The notes: generated by a model not told the origin, from the letters alone. A DNA stretch of 64,000 bases from Candidatus Spongiihabitans thiooxidans (GCA_001543005.1 LFLB01000025.1:26362-90361), one strand, 5' to 3'. Positions 9,707 to 19,285 are shown, counted from the first letter of the stretch. Made by a program: numbers and translations.

Positions 9707-11012
9707 AATAACTTAACCCTGCTTCGGTCACCCTCTCGGGAGAAAAAATATTGCGACCGTCGACGATCACATTTCCCCGCATTTTTGACTTGATTTGATC
9801 GATATCAGAGCCCCGAAAAACCGACCATTCGGTGACGACTATCAGGCAATCTACATCGGTCAAGGCATCGTAGGGCGTATCACTAAATAATGTCAAGTCG
9901 GCACGTTCACCGTATATTCTAAGCGCCTCATCGGTTGCCACAGGATCAAAAGCCTGAACGGTTGCGCCCATATCCCATAATGCCTCCATAACCACTCTGC
10001 TCGGGGCGCCACGCATGTCATCCGTGTCTGGTTTAAACGACAATCCCCAAAGCGCAAACTTTTTACCTTTAAGATCTGTTCCAAAGTGATCGACTACCTT
10101 GTTAATCGGCACCCGTTTTTGATCGTTGTTAACCGCTTCAACGGCGCTCAATATTCTTGCATCGTAGTCGGCCGCTTTTGCCGTTCTATACAACGCTTGA
10201 ACATCCTTGGAAAAACAAGAACCACCATAACCACAACCGGGATAGATAAACGAATAGCCGATTCTTGGGTCGGCCCCGATACCAATTCGCACCGACTCAA
10301 TATCTGCACCAAAACAATCTGCCAGATTAGACATTTCATTCATGAATGAAATTTTTGTCGCCAGCATCGCGTTGGCAGCGTATTTTGTTAATTCCGCAGA
10401 GGACACATCCATAACAATGAGTCTTTCATGGTTGCGATTAAACGGTGCATACAGGTTTCGTAATATATCCAGTGCCCGATCATCCTCAACACCGACAATA
10501 ATACGATCCGGTTTCATAAAACCCTCAATCGCCCCACCTACTTTCAAAAACTCTGGATTCGATACCACGCTAAACGGAATGTTGAGAGCTCTCTTCTCAA
10601 GTGCTTGCTTGATCGTGACTTTTACAATTTCGGCTGTACCAACCGGCACTGTGGACTTGGTAGCGACAACACGATAGTCATTGATTTGTTCGCCAATAGA
10701 TTGCGCGACCCGCTTCACGTATTGCAAATCCGCAGACCCATCTTCATCAGGGGGCGTGCCCACAGCAATAAAAATTACTTCGCCATGATTGACCCCTTTT
10801 TCAATGGAGGTAGTGAAACTCAGGCGATCTGACGCCATGTTTTTGTGCACCAGCGTTTCCAGATCGGGTTCGTATATCGGCATGATGCCTTTTCTCAGTC
10901 CATCGATCTTCCCTTGATCAGTGTCTATGCAAACAACATTGTTGCCCATTTCGGAGAAACAAGCACCGGAAACCAGGCCAACATATCCGCTACCGACAAC
11001 AGTAATATTCAT
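9687..11012 (-). CDS. ugd: UDP-glucose 6-dehydrogenase
   Basis: Ugd oxidises UDP-glucose to UDP-glucuronate with two NAD+, feeding capsule, exopolysaccharide or lipid A modification pathways. The Rossmann motif [10 protein letters not shown] is at residues 7-16, the catalytic cysteine is Cys266 in [14 protein letters not shown], and [19 protein letters not shown] and FDPVA are family blocks. Length 441 is typical. The gene begins an envelope-sugar operon continuing into the heptose kinase and hldD. The window does not show which polymer uses the UDP-glucuronate. Confidence 0.96.
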   Translation of the reverse strand: MNITVVGSGYVGLVSGACFSEMGNNVVCIDTDQGKIDGLRKGIMPIYEPDLETLVHKNMASDRLSFTTSIEKGVNHGEVIFIAVGTPPDEDGSADLQYVKRVAQSIGEQINDYRVVATKSTVPVGTAEIVKVTIKQALEKRALNIPFSVVSNPEFLKVGGAIEGFMKPDRIIVGVEDDRALDILRNLYAPFNRNHERLIVMDVSSAELTKYAANAMLATKISFMNEMSNLADCFGADIESVRIGIGADPRIGYSFIYPGCGYGGSCFSKDVQALYRTAKAADYDARILSAVEAVNNDQKRVPINKVVDHFGTDLKGKKFALWGLSFKPDTDDMRGAPSRVVMEALWDMGATVQAFDPVATDEALRIYGERADLTLFSDTPYDALTDVDCLIVVTEWSVFRGSDIDQIKSKMRGNVIVDGRNIFSPERVTEAGLSYYGIGRP

Positions 11013-11082
11013 AGTTGGCCTTGGTGGTTAGAATCTATGCGGTTGTTGGAATCAAGCGTTGGGATTTTAGTCGCTGGCAGGG

Positions 11083-12282
11083 CTAACCCACCGACAGCGG
11101 CTGCGGGGGCGGGGGCAGGGTCAATTTATTGCCACTTTGCCGTTGAACAGTTCCCCAGCCTTTGCAGCCTGGGCATTGCCAATGCAATGAGTTACTTTGA
11201 AATCCACACTGCCGACAGTGATAATTGCGCCCCGTTTCCACCACCTCCGTCAATAAATCCGCCAACAATGAGAAATCCTTGTCCCGCCTGCTCGGCGTAA
11301 CATCTTGTTCATGATTATTCATAAGTTGATACATGCTTTCCAGACTGGGATGTTTTCGCACCAGATTCAACATTAAAGCTTGCCCTGCTTCTTTGCCGTT
11401 GTTCTTACGGGTTAGTTCCACTAGCATGGCAATAATTCTTGGATCTGCGTTTTTTTCCAGCGCGGATTCCAGAAACTTTTTGAATGAAGATTCATCGTTA
11501 AGCACCGCATAACTGCTGGACACATGGCCAACCACCTCACCCATCGCTTGTGGCGCCCAATACGCCAAGCCGCGCCAGATAGCAATGGCATTGGTATGAT
11601 TGCCGTGCATAGCCGCAAGCCGTCCAGATTGAATTACCGCCCGGATACAACGAGCATCATGGTGGAATGCTGACTTGAGGTGTTTTTCCGCGTCTTGAAT
11701 ATTGCCTTCAGTAATCGCTTTTTCGGCAAGCTCGCAATAATAATGTGCAATGGTCTGAGCAAAATTCTGTTCCACGAACCGATCCAGTTGTTTCGCAACA
11801 TAGATCGCTTTCTGCCACTCTTTTTCTTGATCGTAAATTTGCAATAAAAATCGACCAGCTTGCCCTTTGTATTCTAAAACCTGCTGTAATTCCTGGAACA
11901 GGTTTTCCGCACGATCGAACAATCCTGCTTTAAAGTAATCCTGGGCCAGTTCAAATAATGCTAATTCTCGCAGGCTATCATCAATATCTGAGCGTGCAAC
12001 CAGATTTTGATGAATTCGAGTTGCGCGCTCAACTTCTCCGCGACGCCTGAATAGATTGCCCAGAGCCATGTGCATTTCCACGGTTTCCTTGTCGACTTCA
12101 ACGACTTCCAAAAACACTTGCAGCGCCTTGTCGGGCTGCTCATTCAATAAAAAACTGAGCCCCTTGAAATAAGCTTCAGGCAGACCGCCGGACTTGGAAA
12201 CCGCAGACTTGTCGTGAGCAGACATCAACCAACCACCTGCGGCGGCTAAAGGCAGTAGAAGTAATAACCAGATTGGATCCAT
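11083..12282 (-). CDS. lapB: Lipopolysaccharide assembly protein B (YciM)
   Basis: LapB is the inner-membrane adaptor that presents LpxC to the FtsH protease and so limits LPS synthesis. The protein (399 residues) starts with one membrane segment (about residues 3-20), continues with a TPR-rich cytoplasmic region containing FFLMEMH-type helices such as MALGNLFRRRGEVERATRIH, and ends with a rubredoxin-like metal site. The cysteine pairs are at 356/359 (CRQC) and 370/373 (CPGC). It follows lapA, its usual partner, with a gap of about 90 bp. A short proline-rich tail follows the metal site. Confidence 0.95.
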   Translation of the reverse strand: MDPIWLLLLLPLAAAGGWLMSAHDKSAVSKSGGLPEAYFKGLSFLLNEQPDKALQVFLEVVEVDKETVEMHMALGNLFRRRGEVERATRIHQNLVARSDIDDSLRELALFELAQDYFKAGLFDRAENLFQELQQVLEYKGQAGRFLLQIYDQEKEWQKAIYVAKQLDRFVEQNFAQTIAHYYCELAEKAITEGNIQDAEKHLKSAFHHDARCIRAVIQSGRLAAMHGNHTNAIAIWRGLAYWAPQAMGEVVGHVSSSYAVLNDESSFKKFLESALEKNADPRIIAMLVELTRKNNGKEAGQALMLNLVRKHPSLESMYQLMNNHEQDVTPSRRDKDFSLLADLLTEVVETGRNYHCRQCGFQSNSLHWQCPGCKGWGTVQRQSGNKLTLPPPPQPLSVG

Positions 12283-12370
12283 GATTAATGTGACAGAATT
12301 CTATATCAGGGTTAGTCATTCTATTACTCGGCGTCATTATAAACGCGAGTTATAGACCTCAGGATTAGAC

Positions 12371-12637
12371 CTAAATTACAGATCTTGAAGATTCCAGGTT
12401 TTCAAGCTCTTTTTTAACCTTTGATAAGTTGCGTCGTACTTTCAGGGATGACAGCAAGCTGGCAAAAAAACCAGCAAAAACACCTAATGTTAGTGTGCAA
12501 ATCAACAGCAGAGCCAAATTGATTTCTTTGCGAAAAGATAAATACTTGAGCTCCACCATTTGACTATTCATATAGGTAAAGGTCAAACCAATAAAAACTA
12601 TGATAATAATAACAATAACATACAATAGCTTTGTCAT
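12371..12637 (-). CDS. lapA: Lipopolysaccharide assembly protein A
   Basis: A small inner-membrane protein of 88 residues with two predicted membrane helices, about residues 4-20 and 40-63, the second followed by a charged helix (KVRRNLSKVKKELENLE) typical of the LapA/DUF1049 family. LapA acts with LapB in coordinating LPS assembly and synthesis in E. coli. The gene lies six bases after the ihfB stop, preserving the common ihfB-lapA-lapB order. No catalytic residues are expected. Confidence 0.9.
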   Translation of the reverse strand: MTKLLYVIVIIIIVFIGLTFTYMNSQMVELKYLSFRKEINLALLLICTLTLGVFAGFFASLLSSLKVRRNLSKVKKELENLESSRSVI

Positions 12638-12642
12638 GTTAA

Positions 12643-12972
12643 TTATGCAGGGTTTACACTATTTACCCGTTTTCGTAAGTTTGCACCGGGGTTAAAGTGT
12701 GGTACGTATTTTTCAGGCACATCCACCTTTTCATCGGTTTTAGGATTGCGCCCGACCCGTGGCGGCCGATAATGCAACGTCATGCTACCAAATCCCCGAA
12801 TTTCAATCCGCTCACCATTAGCTAAGGCAGTGGCCATGTGCTCCAATATGCTATTGACCGCCAACTCGACATCGGTTTCAGAAAGTTGTGGTTGTTCAGA
12901 AGTAAGATATACAACCAACTCAGATTTAGTCAGCGTTGGTTGTTTTAACTGATTTTCGTGACTATCAGACAT
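12643..12972 (-). CDS. ihfB: Integration host factor subunit beta
   Basis: One half of the IHF heterodimer, a sequence-specific DNA-bending protein. The HU/IHF fold is clear: TKSELVVYL at the start of the conserved part, [20 protein letters not shown], the core [18 protein letters not shown], and the minor-groove-intercalating arm [21 protein letters not shown]. At 109 residues it is about 15 longer than usual, with a polar N-terminal extension ([14 protein letters not shown]). The conserved part begins at a CTG codon, so I keep the upstream ATG. It is one base away from rpsA, as in most gammaproteobacteria. Confidence 0.95.
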   Translation of the reverse strand: MSDSHENQLKQPTLTKSELVVYLTSEQPQLSETDVELAVNSILEHMATALANGERIEIRGFGSMTLHYRPPRVGRNPKTDEKVDVPEKYVPHFNPGANLRKRVNSVNPA

Positions 12973-12973
12973 G

Positions 12974-14650
12974 TCAATCAGACTGTTTATCTAATTGTTC
13001 TTTCAGTTTATCACCTAATGTAGCGCCACTGATATTCGATTCGCGAGAATATTCCTGAGTCGCTTCATCTTCGATTTCCAGGTCACACACTTTGATAGAC
13101 AAGGATATCTTGCGATCTTTACGCTCAATACTGGTAATTTTGGCTTCAATTTTGTCGCCTTCTTTAAGCACGGTGCGCGCATCATCCACCTGCTCCCGGG
13201 AAATTTCCGAAGCCCGGAGGTAGCCCTCAACATCAGAAGTAAGCTCAACGACCGCGCCCTTAGCGGTGACCTCTTTAATCACACCTTTTACCGTGCTGCC
13301 TTTACTATTTTCCGTGACATAACCCGAAAAAGGATCCTCGGTTACTTGTTTAAGACCGAGAGAAATTCTTTCCCTTTCAGCATCAACAGCAAGTACCACA
13401 ACGGTTAGTTCGTCCCCTTTCTTATAATCGGTAACGGCTTCTTCACCGGTCTTTCCCCAAGCCAGGTCAGAAAGGTGGACCAAACCATCAATACCGCCTT
13501 GTACGCCAATAAATATACCGAAATCTGTTTTTGAGCGGATATTTCCAGTAATTATGTCGCCTTTTTTGTGGGCCAATGCAAACTCTTCCCACGGGTTAAG
13601 GCTACACTGTTTCATTCCCAGAGAAATTCGACGTCTTTCCGGATCAATATCAAGAATCATCACTTCTACTTCATCGCCAACGTGACAAATTTTACCAGGA
13701 TGGATATTTTTGTTGGCCCAATCCATTTCGGAAAGATGCACCAGACCTTCAACACCTTCTTCCAACTCGACAAATGCGCCGTAGTCAGTAAGATTAGTCA
13801 CCTTGCCAAATAGTCGGGTGTTGACCGGGTAGCGACGGACTAAATCCATCCAGGGGTCGTCGCCCATCTGTTTCAATCCAAGCGATACCCGACATTGTGC
13901 CTTGTCAAATTTAAGCACTTGAGTTTCGATTTCATCGCCAACGGTTAATACTTCCGATGGATGTTTAACCCGTTTCCAGGCCAGGTCAGTTATATGTAGC
14001 AGTCCATCCAAACCACCTAAATTCACGAACGCGCCATAGCCGGTCAAATTTTTAACCACGCCTTTGACTATTTGCCCTTCTTCAAGGGTATCGAGCAGTT
14101 TTTCGCGTTCTTCGTTGAGTTCATTTTCAACAATAGCACGTCTTGAAACGACGATATTATTGCGTGCTTGATCGAGGCTAATAACCTTAAAGTCGAGCTC
14201 CCGACCTTCGATACAAGTAGAATCTTTAACCGGGCGCACATCTACCAAGGAGCCGGGTAAAAATGCACGTAATCCACTCACATCAACAGTAAATCCACCT
14301 TTAACCTTGCCGGTAATAATACCGCTGATTATTTCGCCCTCTTCCTGTGCACTGGCAAGTTCAATCCAGGCCCTGGCAGACATCGCGCGTTCCCGTGACA
14401 TTGTGGTACAGCCAGTGCCATCTTCCACTGCTTCCAGGGCAACTTCAACTTGATCACCCACTTTAACAGTGAGTTCTCCTGCGGCATTTTTGAATTCATC
14501 CGCGGGAATTTCCGCATCTGATTTTAACCCCGCACTAACGATAACATAGTCATCATTCGCCTCCACTACATCCCCGAGAATCACCTCACCGGGTCGCATG
14601 ACGACATTCGCCAGACTTTCTTCTAATAACGTCGCAAAATTTTCAGTCAT
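12974..14650 (-). CDS. rpsA: 30S ribosomal protein S1
   Basis: S1 binds mRNA on the small ribosomal subunit and helps initiate structured or weak-Shine-Dalgarno messages. The 558-residue length and six S1 (OB-fold) domains match E. coli: domains 1-2 bind the ribosome, and domains 3-6, with blocks such as [20 protein letters not shown] and [20 protein letters not shown], bind RNA. Each of the later domains ends with the usual [12 protein letters not shown] strand. It is transcribed with ihfB downstream and cmk upstream; the 301-bp upstream gap holds a structured leader described separately. Confidence 0.97.
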   Translation of the reverse strand: MTENFATLLEESLANVVMRPGEVILGDVVEANDDYVIVSAGLKSDAEIPADEFKNAAGELTVKVGDQVEVALEAVEDGTGCTTMSRERAMSARAWIELASAQEEGEIISGIITGKVKGGFTVDVSGLRAFLPGSLVDVRPVKDSTCIEGRELDFKVISLDQARNNIVVSRRAIVENELNEEREKLLDTLEEGQIVKGVVKNLTGYGAFVNLGGLDGLLHITDLAWKRVKHPSEVLTVGDEIETQVLKFDKAQCRVSLGLKQMGDDPWMDLVRRYPVNTRLFGKVTNLTDYGAFVELEEGVEGLVHLSEMDWANKNIHPGKICHVGDEVEVMILDIDPERRRISLGMKQCSLNPWEEFALAHKKGDIITGNIRSKTDFGIFIGVQGGIDGLVHLSDLAWGKTGEEAVTDYKKGDELTVVVLAVDAERERISLGLKQVTEDPFSGYVTENSKGSTVKGVIKEVTAKGAVVELTSDVEGYLRASEISREQVDDARTVLKEGDKIEAKITSIERKDRKISLSIKVCDLEIEDEATQEYSRESNISGATLGDKLKEQLDKQSD

Positions 14651-14951
14651 AATTAAATAATTACACCTATTCTCATATTACCCATTCAAACTCATCATTT
14701 AAAAATTATTATTTTTTAATATCAAATAGTTAGAGGGATTATCTCGAGATAATCATAAGCATTCGTTTGTCATAACGAACGTTATTTAATGAGCGGTAAT
14801 AACGATAGGAGTCGTAGTAAAAAATAGTTAATGGTTAAATAAAAAATAATCCCAAAATCCTTACGGAAAAAGTATTATCAGGGCTTATTCGCCTTTGCTT
14901 TTCGACTGACTTTAATTAAATTTGACATGTTTTCAGTCAATTTATAGCTAT
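14651..14951 (-). promoter_or_regulatory. rpsA upstream region with three inverted repeats (candidate S1 autoregulatory leader)
   Basis: This gap between cmk and rpsA is AT-rich and contains three separate inverted repeats upstream of the rpsA start. They are a perfect 18-bp palindrome at 14737-14754, arms TTCGTT/AACGAA at 14762-14767 and 14774-14779, and arms CGTTATT/AATAACG at 14780-14786 and 14798-14804. In E. coli the rpsA leader folds into several hairpins through which S1 represses its own translation. The arrangement here is similar in kind but lies about 90-150 bases before the ATG, so the functional reading is inference. No convincing Shine-Dalgarno sequence precedes the ATG, which also fits rpsA. 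Confidence 0.45.
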
Positions 14952-15659
14952 TTATGTCATTGATTTAACCGTGCTGCGTACCAGTGTCATTACTTCTGAG
15001 ACAACAACTTCAATATTTAAATTTGTTGTATCCAACACAATCGCATCTTCGGCAGGTTTTAACGGAGAGACTGCCCGATTCGCATCACGCGCATCGCGTT
15101 CAGATATCTCCTTAAAAAGCTGTGGGATATTAACATCAAAACCTTTGTCTCTCAACTGTCTAAAACGCCTTTGTGTACGCGCCTCGGCACTGGCGGTCAG
15201 AAATATTTTACAGATTGCATTGGGAAATACCACACTTCCCATATCCCTGCCATCGGCCACTAAACCGGGAGGCCGTGCCCTGCTTCTTTGCCAGACCAGC
15301 AGTTTTTCCCGAACACTGCGAATCGGTGCCACCATTGACGCTCGCTTCCCCGCTTCTTCAGTGCGAATTTCATCCCCTATTTCTTCACCATCTAACCAAA
15401 CAGAACCATTCCTGAATTCAATGTCCAGGTTATCCGCCAGCCCAATTAATCCTGTTTCATCTTCGAGATCAATACCGTTCTTTACAGCAACATAGCCGAT
15501 CACCCGGTAGAGGGCGCCGCTATCAAGATAATGCCAACCCAGTTGTCGTGCCACCGCCAATGCTATCGTGCCTTTGCCCGAACCACTTGGCCCATCAATG
15601 GCAACCACAGGCGCATACTTGGTTTTTGCTGCTAATAAGTTTGTTTCAGTGGGCAACAA
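14952..15659 (-). CDS. cmk: Cytidylate kinase
   Basis: Cmk phosphorylates CMP and dCMP to the diphosphates. The P-loop is GPSGSGKGTIA near residue 22, followed by YLDSGALYR, which contacts the nucleotide. VADGRDMGSVVFPNA and FLTASAEARTQRRF complete the family pattern, with IVLDTT close to the C-terminus. Length 235 is slightly above the usual 225 because of about 15 extra N-terminal residues. The start overlaps the aroA stop by 14 bases, an arrangement shared with many gammaproteobacteria. Confidence 0.96.
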   Translation of the reverse strand: MLPTETNLLAAKTKYAPVVAIDGPSGSGKGTIALAVARQLGWHYLDSGALYRVIGYVAVKNGIDLEDETGLIGLADNLDIEFRNGSVWLDGEEIGDEIRTEEAGKRASMVAPIRSVREKLLVWQRSRARPPGLVADGRDMGSVVFPNAICKIFLTASAEARTQRRFRQLRDKGFDVNIPQLFKEISERDARDANRAVSPLKPAEDAIVLDTTNLNIEVVVSEVMTLVRSTVKSMT

Positions 15660-17001
15660 TGTTCACTCCAGCTTGATTCGCCAATGGGTAAAAATTTGGA
15701 AAAGATGTTGCCACATTGTTACAGTCTAAAACTTCAACCTGGTCCAGCGCCGCCGCACCTGCTATCGAAAAAGCCATGGCTATGCGGTGATCGCCACAAC
15801 TTTGCACCTGCCCGCCGGTTAGTTTCCCTCCCTCGATAACCATGCCGTCAGAATTCTCTTTGGCGTTTATGCCCAGCGCTTTAAGACCAGTTACCAGGCA
15901 ATGAATACGGTCGCTTTCTTTAACCCGCAATTCCGCAGCATCAGAAATTCGAGTGACACCCACGGCACAAGCGGCCGCCACTGCAATCACCGGAATTTCA
16001 TCGATAGCCAACGCAATATCATTTCCGCGGACATCGCAGCCTTGTAATTTGGAACTCCGGACCACGATGTCAGCGACCGGCTCACCCCCAACATCAGATT
16101 GATTTTGCAGTTCAATCTGGCCACCCATACGTTGTAAAACGTCCAAAACACCTGCACGACTGGGATTCACCCCTACCCGTTGCAAAACCAACTTGCTTTT
16201 TGGTGTTATCAATGCCGCCAGGATGAAAAATGCTGCCGAAGATAAATCTGCGGGAACTTCTATTTCCCGGGCAAACAATTCTCCTCCGCTTTGAATCGTT
16301 ACCACATGCTCGATTTTTTGACCGATTTTTCGGCTGGTTTTTTGACCGATCTTTAGCACTGAGTAGCCAAACCCTTCCAGCATGCGCTCGGTATGATCCC
16401 GAGTGGTTGCCGTTTCGATAACCGAAGTGCGACCCTTGGCGTATAATCCGGCCAGCAAGATGGCGGATTTCACCTGGGCCGAAGCCATTGGCGTGGCGTA
16501 TTCAATGCCGCGAAGCGGATTAGTGCGCGGCTCAACCGCAGTAATGTTCAACGGCGGTTTGCCATCTGCGGATTCAATATGCGCTCCCATGCGCATAAGC
16601 GGGTCGATTATTCTTCCCATGGGTCGTTGGTTCAGTGAGTCATCACCCATCAGCGTAGTTGGCCAGGGCTGTGCGCAAAGCAATCCCGTTAATAACCGCA
16701 ATGCGGTGCCGGAATTGCCCAGATCAAGACTGCTGGCGGGTTGTGAAAGACCGTGCAAACCATTGCCCTGAATTTCGTAATTGTTGTCATCAGGTTGGTT
16801 GCTTGCTCGGGTAATGTTAATCCCCATTGCGCGAAATGCTTGAATGGTCGCCAGCACATCGTCACCTTCCAATATCCCTGAGACCCGGGTTACGCCATTG
16901 GCAATGGCACCGAAAATTACCGCACGATGTGAAATTGATTTATCCCCGGCAACTTTAATTCGGCCTTGTATGCCAGAACAGGGGCTGACCAAAAATTTCA
17001 T
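15646..17001 (-). CDS. aroA: 3-phosphoshikimate 1-carboxyvinyltransferase (EPSP synthase)
   Basis: AroA joins phosphoenolpyruvate to shikimate 3-phosphate in the sixth shikimate step. Seen are GDKSISHRAVIFGAIA with the PEP-binding lysine, the LDLGNSGTALRLLTGLL block, NQRPMGRIIDPL, RVKESDRI and GDHRIAMAF. I choose the ATG at 17001 (451 residues): the extra 19 residues available from a GTG at 17058 do not resemble the family, which starts with a beta strand like KFLVSPCSGIQGRIKVAGD. An in-frame 24-bp duplication (copies of TTTTTTGACCGAT at 16312-16326 and 16336-16350) produces the peptide KIGQKTSRKIGQK, a surface-loop insertion not usual in the family. Confidence 0.94.
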   Translation of the reverse strand: MKFLVSPCSGIQGRIKVAGDKSISHRAVIFGAIANGVTRVSGILEGDDVLATIQAFRAMGINITRASNQPDDNNYEIQGNGLHGLSQPASSLDLGNSGTALRLLTGLLCAQPWPTTLMGDDSLNQRPMGRIIDPLMRMGAHIESADGKPPLNITAVEPRTNPLRGIEYATPMASAQVKSAILLAGLYAKGRTSVIETATTRDHTERMLEGFGYSVLKIGQKTSRKIGQKIEHVVTIQSGGELFAREIEVPADLSSAAFFILAALITPKSKLVLQRVGVNPSRAGVLDVLQRMGGQIELQNQSDVGGEPVADIVVRSSKLQGCDVRGNDIALAIDEIPVIAVAAACAVGVTRISDAAELRVKESDRIHCLVTGLKALGINAKENSDGMVIEGGKLTGGQVQSCGDHRIAMAFSIAGAAALDQVEVLDCNNVATSFPNFYPLANQAGVNIVAH

Positions 17002-17133
17002 GGTGCAAATTTCATAAGCAGCAACGTTATCAGAGGCGGGCCGAAAACCTTTTAACACAGGTTAGTCGTGTGATGTAACTTATCGATACCATTCGTTCAA
17101 TAATATAGTGATCGTCGGCAAGTCAGCACACGA

Positions 17134-17334
17134 TGTCCGGGTTCACCACATATAAGACAAAATCAGGTCGCCCTGACCACTCTGGAGTGGTCAGGCTGAT
17201 AATACGCCATCGGCGTCATTAAATCCAAACTATCGTGTGCTCGGTAATGGCGGGACTAAAGTCCCACGTCCGACCGGAAGTGAGGCTTTAGCCTCGCCAT
17301 GCCACTGAGATGGCGGGACTGAAGTCCCACTTCC
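17134..17334. repeat. Cluster of REP-like palindromes between aroA and the IS30 remnant
   Basis: The 600-bp gap upstream of aroA contains no intact gene but is dense in short palindromes. An 11-bp stem with a 2-base loop (CCTGACCACTC/GAGTGGTCAGG) lies at 17172-17195. GGGACTAAAGTCCC lies at 17252-17265, GAGGCTTTAGCCTC at 17282-17295 and GGGACTGAAGTCCC at 17315-17328. The first and last GGGACT copies sit in matching contexts (GGCGGGACT..AGTCCCAC), and ACCGGAAGTG at 17273 is roughly inverted as CACTTCCGG at 17329. A TGTCCGGGTTCA motif at 17134-17145 recurs elsewhere in the window. The pattern resembles REP-type elements; copy number in the genome cannot be judged here. Confidence 0.6.
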
Positions 17335-17374
17335 GGAGACCACCCGATTTTTTATCCTCGGCGGTCTCTAGTTT

Positions 17375-17467
17375 CTATTGCAACAATTCATTAAAAGCCT
17401 CAAAAGGCGTTTTCCAGTTTAACACGTTACGCGGTCGTCCATTTAATCGGTCTTGAGCCTTGCGCAC
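17375..17467 (-). pseudogene. C-terminal remnant of an IS30-family transposase
   Basis: The minus strand reads VRKAQDRLNG followed by RPRNVLNWKTPFEAFNELLQ and a TAG stop. The RPRxxLxWKTPxE pattern is the conserved C-terminal end of IS30-type DDE transposases, after the catalytic glutamate. No upstream transposase coding sequence is present: the frame breaks into unrelated DNA beyond 17467, and no terminal inverted repeat is visible. It is therefore the tail of a lost insertion sequence marking a rearrangement junction between aroA and the GIY-YIG gene. The adjacent plus-strand stretch 17468-17580 has an open tail (ending GPESEVVWFAVM, stop TAG) that I do not recognise. Confidence 0.75.
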
Positions 17468-17657
17468 TATCCACCACGCCGAAGACAAACGCGGCATGAC
17501 ATGCTGGCTGAGCACCGCCTACGCCAACCGCTGGGCGAGAGGGGGCCGGAGAGTGAGGTGGTTTGGTTTGCGGTGATGTAGGAGGGCGTGTTATATTTCG
17601 TTTGCCCGTCAAAGAGCGGGGGGGTTTTTATTATCCTTTAACCCGAGGTAACAAACC

Positions 17658-18239
17658 ATGAACACAACGCGAAACTTCAAAATCGGTCTCGAATCACTGC
17701 TCGACCTACCGTTGGATAAAGTGAAAGAGAACATAATCAAAAACGAAAAATGCCTGTTGAAAGACCTTAAGTTTTTAGACTTGCTGACCATCGATGAAAC
17801 CAAAAGCAAAGATAAAGCCTTGCGGCAAGGGGTTTATCTGTTTTTCGACTCGGAGGGGAAGTGCTTGTATGTCGGCAAAAGTCAATCTTTCGCCCAACGC
17901 ATCGGAGAGCATTTTGGTATGTCGCCGAAGAACAGTAGGAACAAATTTTTGAAGGCAGTAGTGAAGAAATTGCGGACGCCAGAAGAATGCGATGCTGAAC
18001 GTTATCAAGTCTATGTGAAAACGGTAAAGGAGGAAATAGGCGATTACGGTTTGCTGATAATTGCCGTTAATCGTGTGCTGGATGACGATTGCCTCAAAAG
18101 GAAAAATACGGGAAAAATAAAACTCGTCAAGAAATTGGAAAAAACCCTCATCGGCTTACTCCAACCTTGTTTGAACAAGCGGAATAAGAAATACAAACCG
18201 CCCAAGCCGGATGGCACGCTTCGGGATAACCTCCCATAA
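17658..18239 (+). CDS. GIY-YIG nuclease domain protein
   Basis: A 193-residue protein with an intact GIY-YIG nuclease module. GVYLFFDSEGKCLYVGKS spans roughly residues 58-75 (GVY and YVG are the name-giving strands), followed by the conserved arginine in QRIGEHF and the metal-binding glutamate with trailing asparagine in LEKTLIGLLQPCLNKR. The late position of Glu and Asn resembles GIY-YIG restriction enzymes of the Eco29kI type, but no intact methyltransferase is adjacent, so the role (restriction, mobile-element or repair nuclease) is open. A good GAGG ribosome-binding site precedes the ATG. It lies on the opposite strand inside the conserved tyrA-aroA interval, next to an IS30 remnant, which indicates acquisition. 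Confidence 0.75.
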   Translation: MNTTRNFKIGLESLLDLPLDKVKENIIKNEKCLLKDLKFLDLLTIDETKSKDKALRQGVYLFFDSEGKCLYVGKSQSFAQRIGEHFGMSPKNSRNKFLKAVVKKLRTPEECDAERYQVYVKTVKEEIGDYGLLIIAVNRVLDDDCLKRKNTGKIKLVKKLEKTLIGLLQPCLNKRNKKYKPPKPDGTLRDNLP

Positions 18240-18391
18240 ATTAAGCCGCCCCCGGAAAACGACTTGGCGTCCCTTGCTGTTCAATAACGCGCATCGACCA
18301 GCATTATCCAGGATCACTATTAAATCCCGATAGACCTACTACCCCATTTCATCGGGGGGCTCATCTTGTTTGAGTATCCGCGATTCAAACT

Positions 18392-19285
18392 TTATTTAAA
18401 CTTTCGTTTTTCCGTAACCAGAGCGCGTGCGTGTTTCGCTGAAGCATACAAATCTTCGATTGCCTTTTCTTCACCCGCATCAATCATTGTGGCGACGTTA
18501 TCCAGTTGCTTTTTAAACTTCTCAATGTGTTCGAGTAGATGGTGCTTATTCATCATCGAAATGTCCCTCCACATTTCAGGGTCGCTAGATGCAGTGCGGG
18601 TAAAATCATAAAAACCGCCGGCTGCCATCTCGTAACAGCGTTCCGATTCTGGAGAAGTGGACAGAAAATCCATCATCACATAAGCTAATACATGCGGCAG
18701 GTGACTGGTGATCGACAATATTCGATCGTGCTCCGATACAGTCATCGATTTCACTTCGGCACCGGTGATCTGCCACATTTTCTTAATGGTCAGACACGCT
18801 TCAGCATCAGTTTCTTCAGTTGGAGTCAGAATAACTTTATGATTTTCGAATAAATCACCGGTTGCAGCCGCGATACCCGATTTTTCCTTGCCAGCGACAG
18901 GGTGGCCCGCTACAAAGCGGTTAAATCGGTTTCCCAATGCGCGTTTAGCCTGCTCAACGATCCCGCGCTTAACACTGCCCACATCAGTAACAATTTTGTT
19001 GTCATTCATGGCTGGCGCAATGGTTGCGAAAAGTTCGGCAATCGTATTGACCGGCGTTGCCAGCACAATAACATCAGCGTGGCCAACTGCCCGTTGCAGA
19101 TCGGACTGGATTTCGTCGATCGCCCCGAGCGACAGTGCCGTGTCCAAATTCACCCGTGATCGTCCTACGCCGATGACCCGACCGACTGCACCAGCCTGCT
19201 TCAATGCCATGGCCAGGGAGCCGCCAATCAATCCTACGCCAACAATGGCGAGAGTCTGAATATGATTCAACGATTGTCCGTTCAA
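18392..19285 (-). CDS. tyrA: Prephenate dehydrogenase
   Basis: TyrA oxidatively decarboxylates prephenate to 4-hydroxyphenylpyruvate for tyrosine synthesis. The NAD-binding motif VGVGLIGGSLAMALKQAG lies at about residues 16-33. VLATPVNTIAE, TDVGSVKRGIVE, the catalytic-histidine block FVAGHPVAGKEKSGI and ILSITSHLPHVLAY follow, with TRTASSDPEMWRDI near the C-terminus. At 297 residues it is a monofunctional enzyme with no chorismate mutase domain and no ACT domain. The gap to pheA is 47 bp. The usual neighbours hisC (between pheA/tyrA and aroA) and serC are absent. Confidence 0.95.
   Translation of the reverse strand: MNGQSLNHIQTLAIVGVGLIGGSLAMALKQAGAVGRVIGVGRSRVNLDTALSLGAIDEIQSDLQRAVGHADVIVLATPVNTIAELFATIAPAMNDNKIVTDVGSVKRGIVEQAKRALGNRFNRFVAGHPVAGKEKSGIAAATGDLFENHKVILTPTEETDAEACLTIKKMWQITGAEVKSMTVSEHDRILSITSHLPHVLAYVMMDFLSTSPESERCYEMAAGGFYDFTRTASSDPEMWRDISMMNKHHLLEHIEKFKKQLDNVATMIDAGEEKAIEDLYASAKHARALVTEKRKFK

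Noticed and set aside
17427..17612. 61-codon minus-strand ORF rich in proline
   Set aside because: It overlaps the IS30 remnant in another frame and has low-complexity sequence; the transposase-like frame is better supported.
17600..17636. CCCG/CGGG hairpin followed by TTTTT before the GIY-YIG gene as a terminator
   Set aside because: The stem is only four base pairs, and there is no intact gene upstream to terminate.
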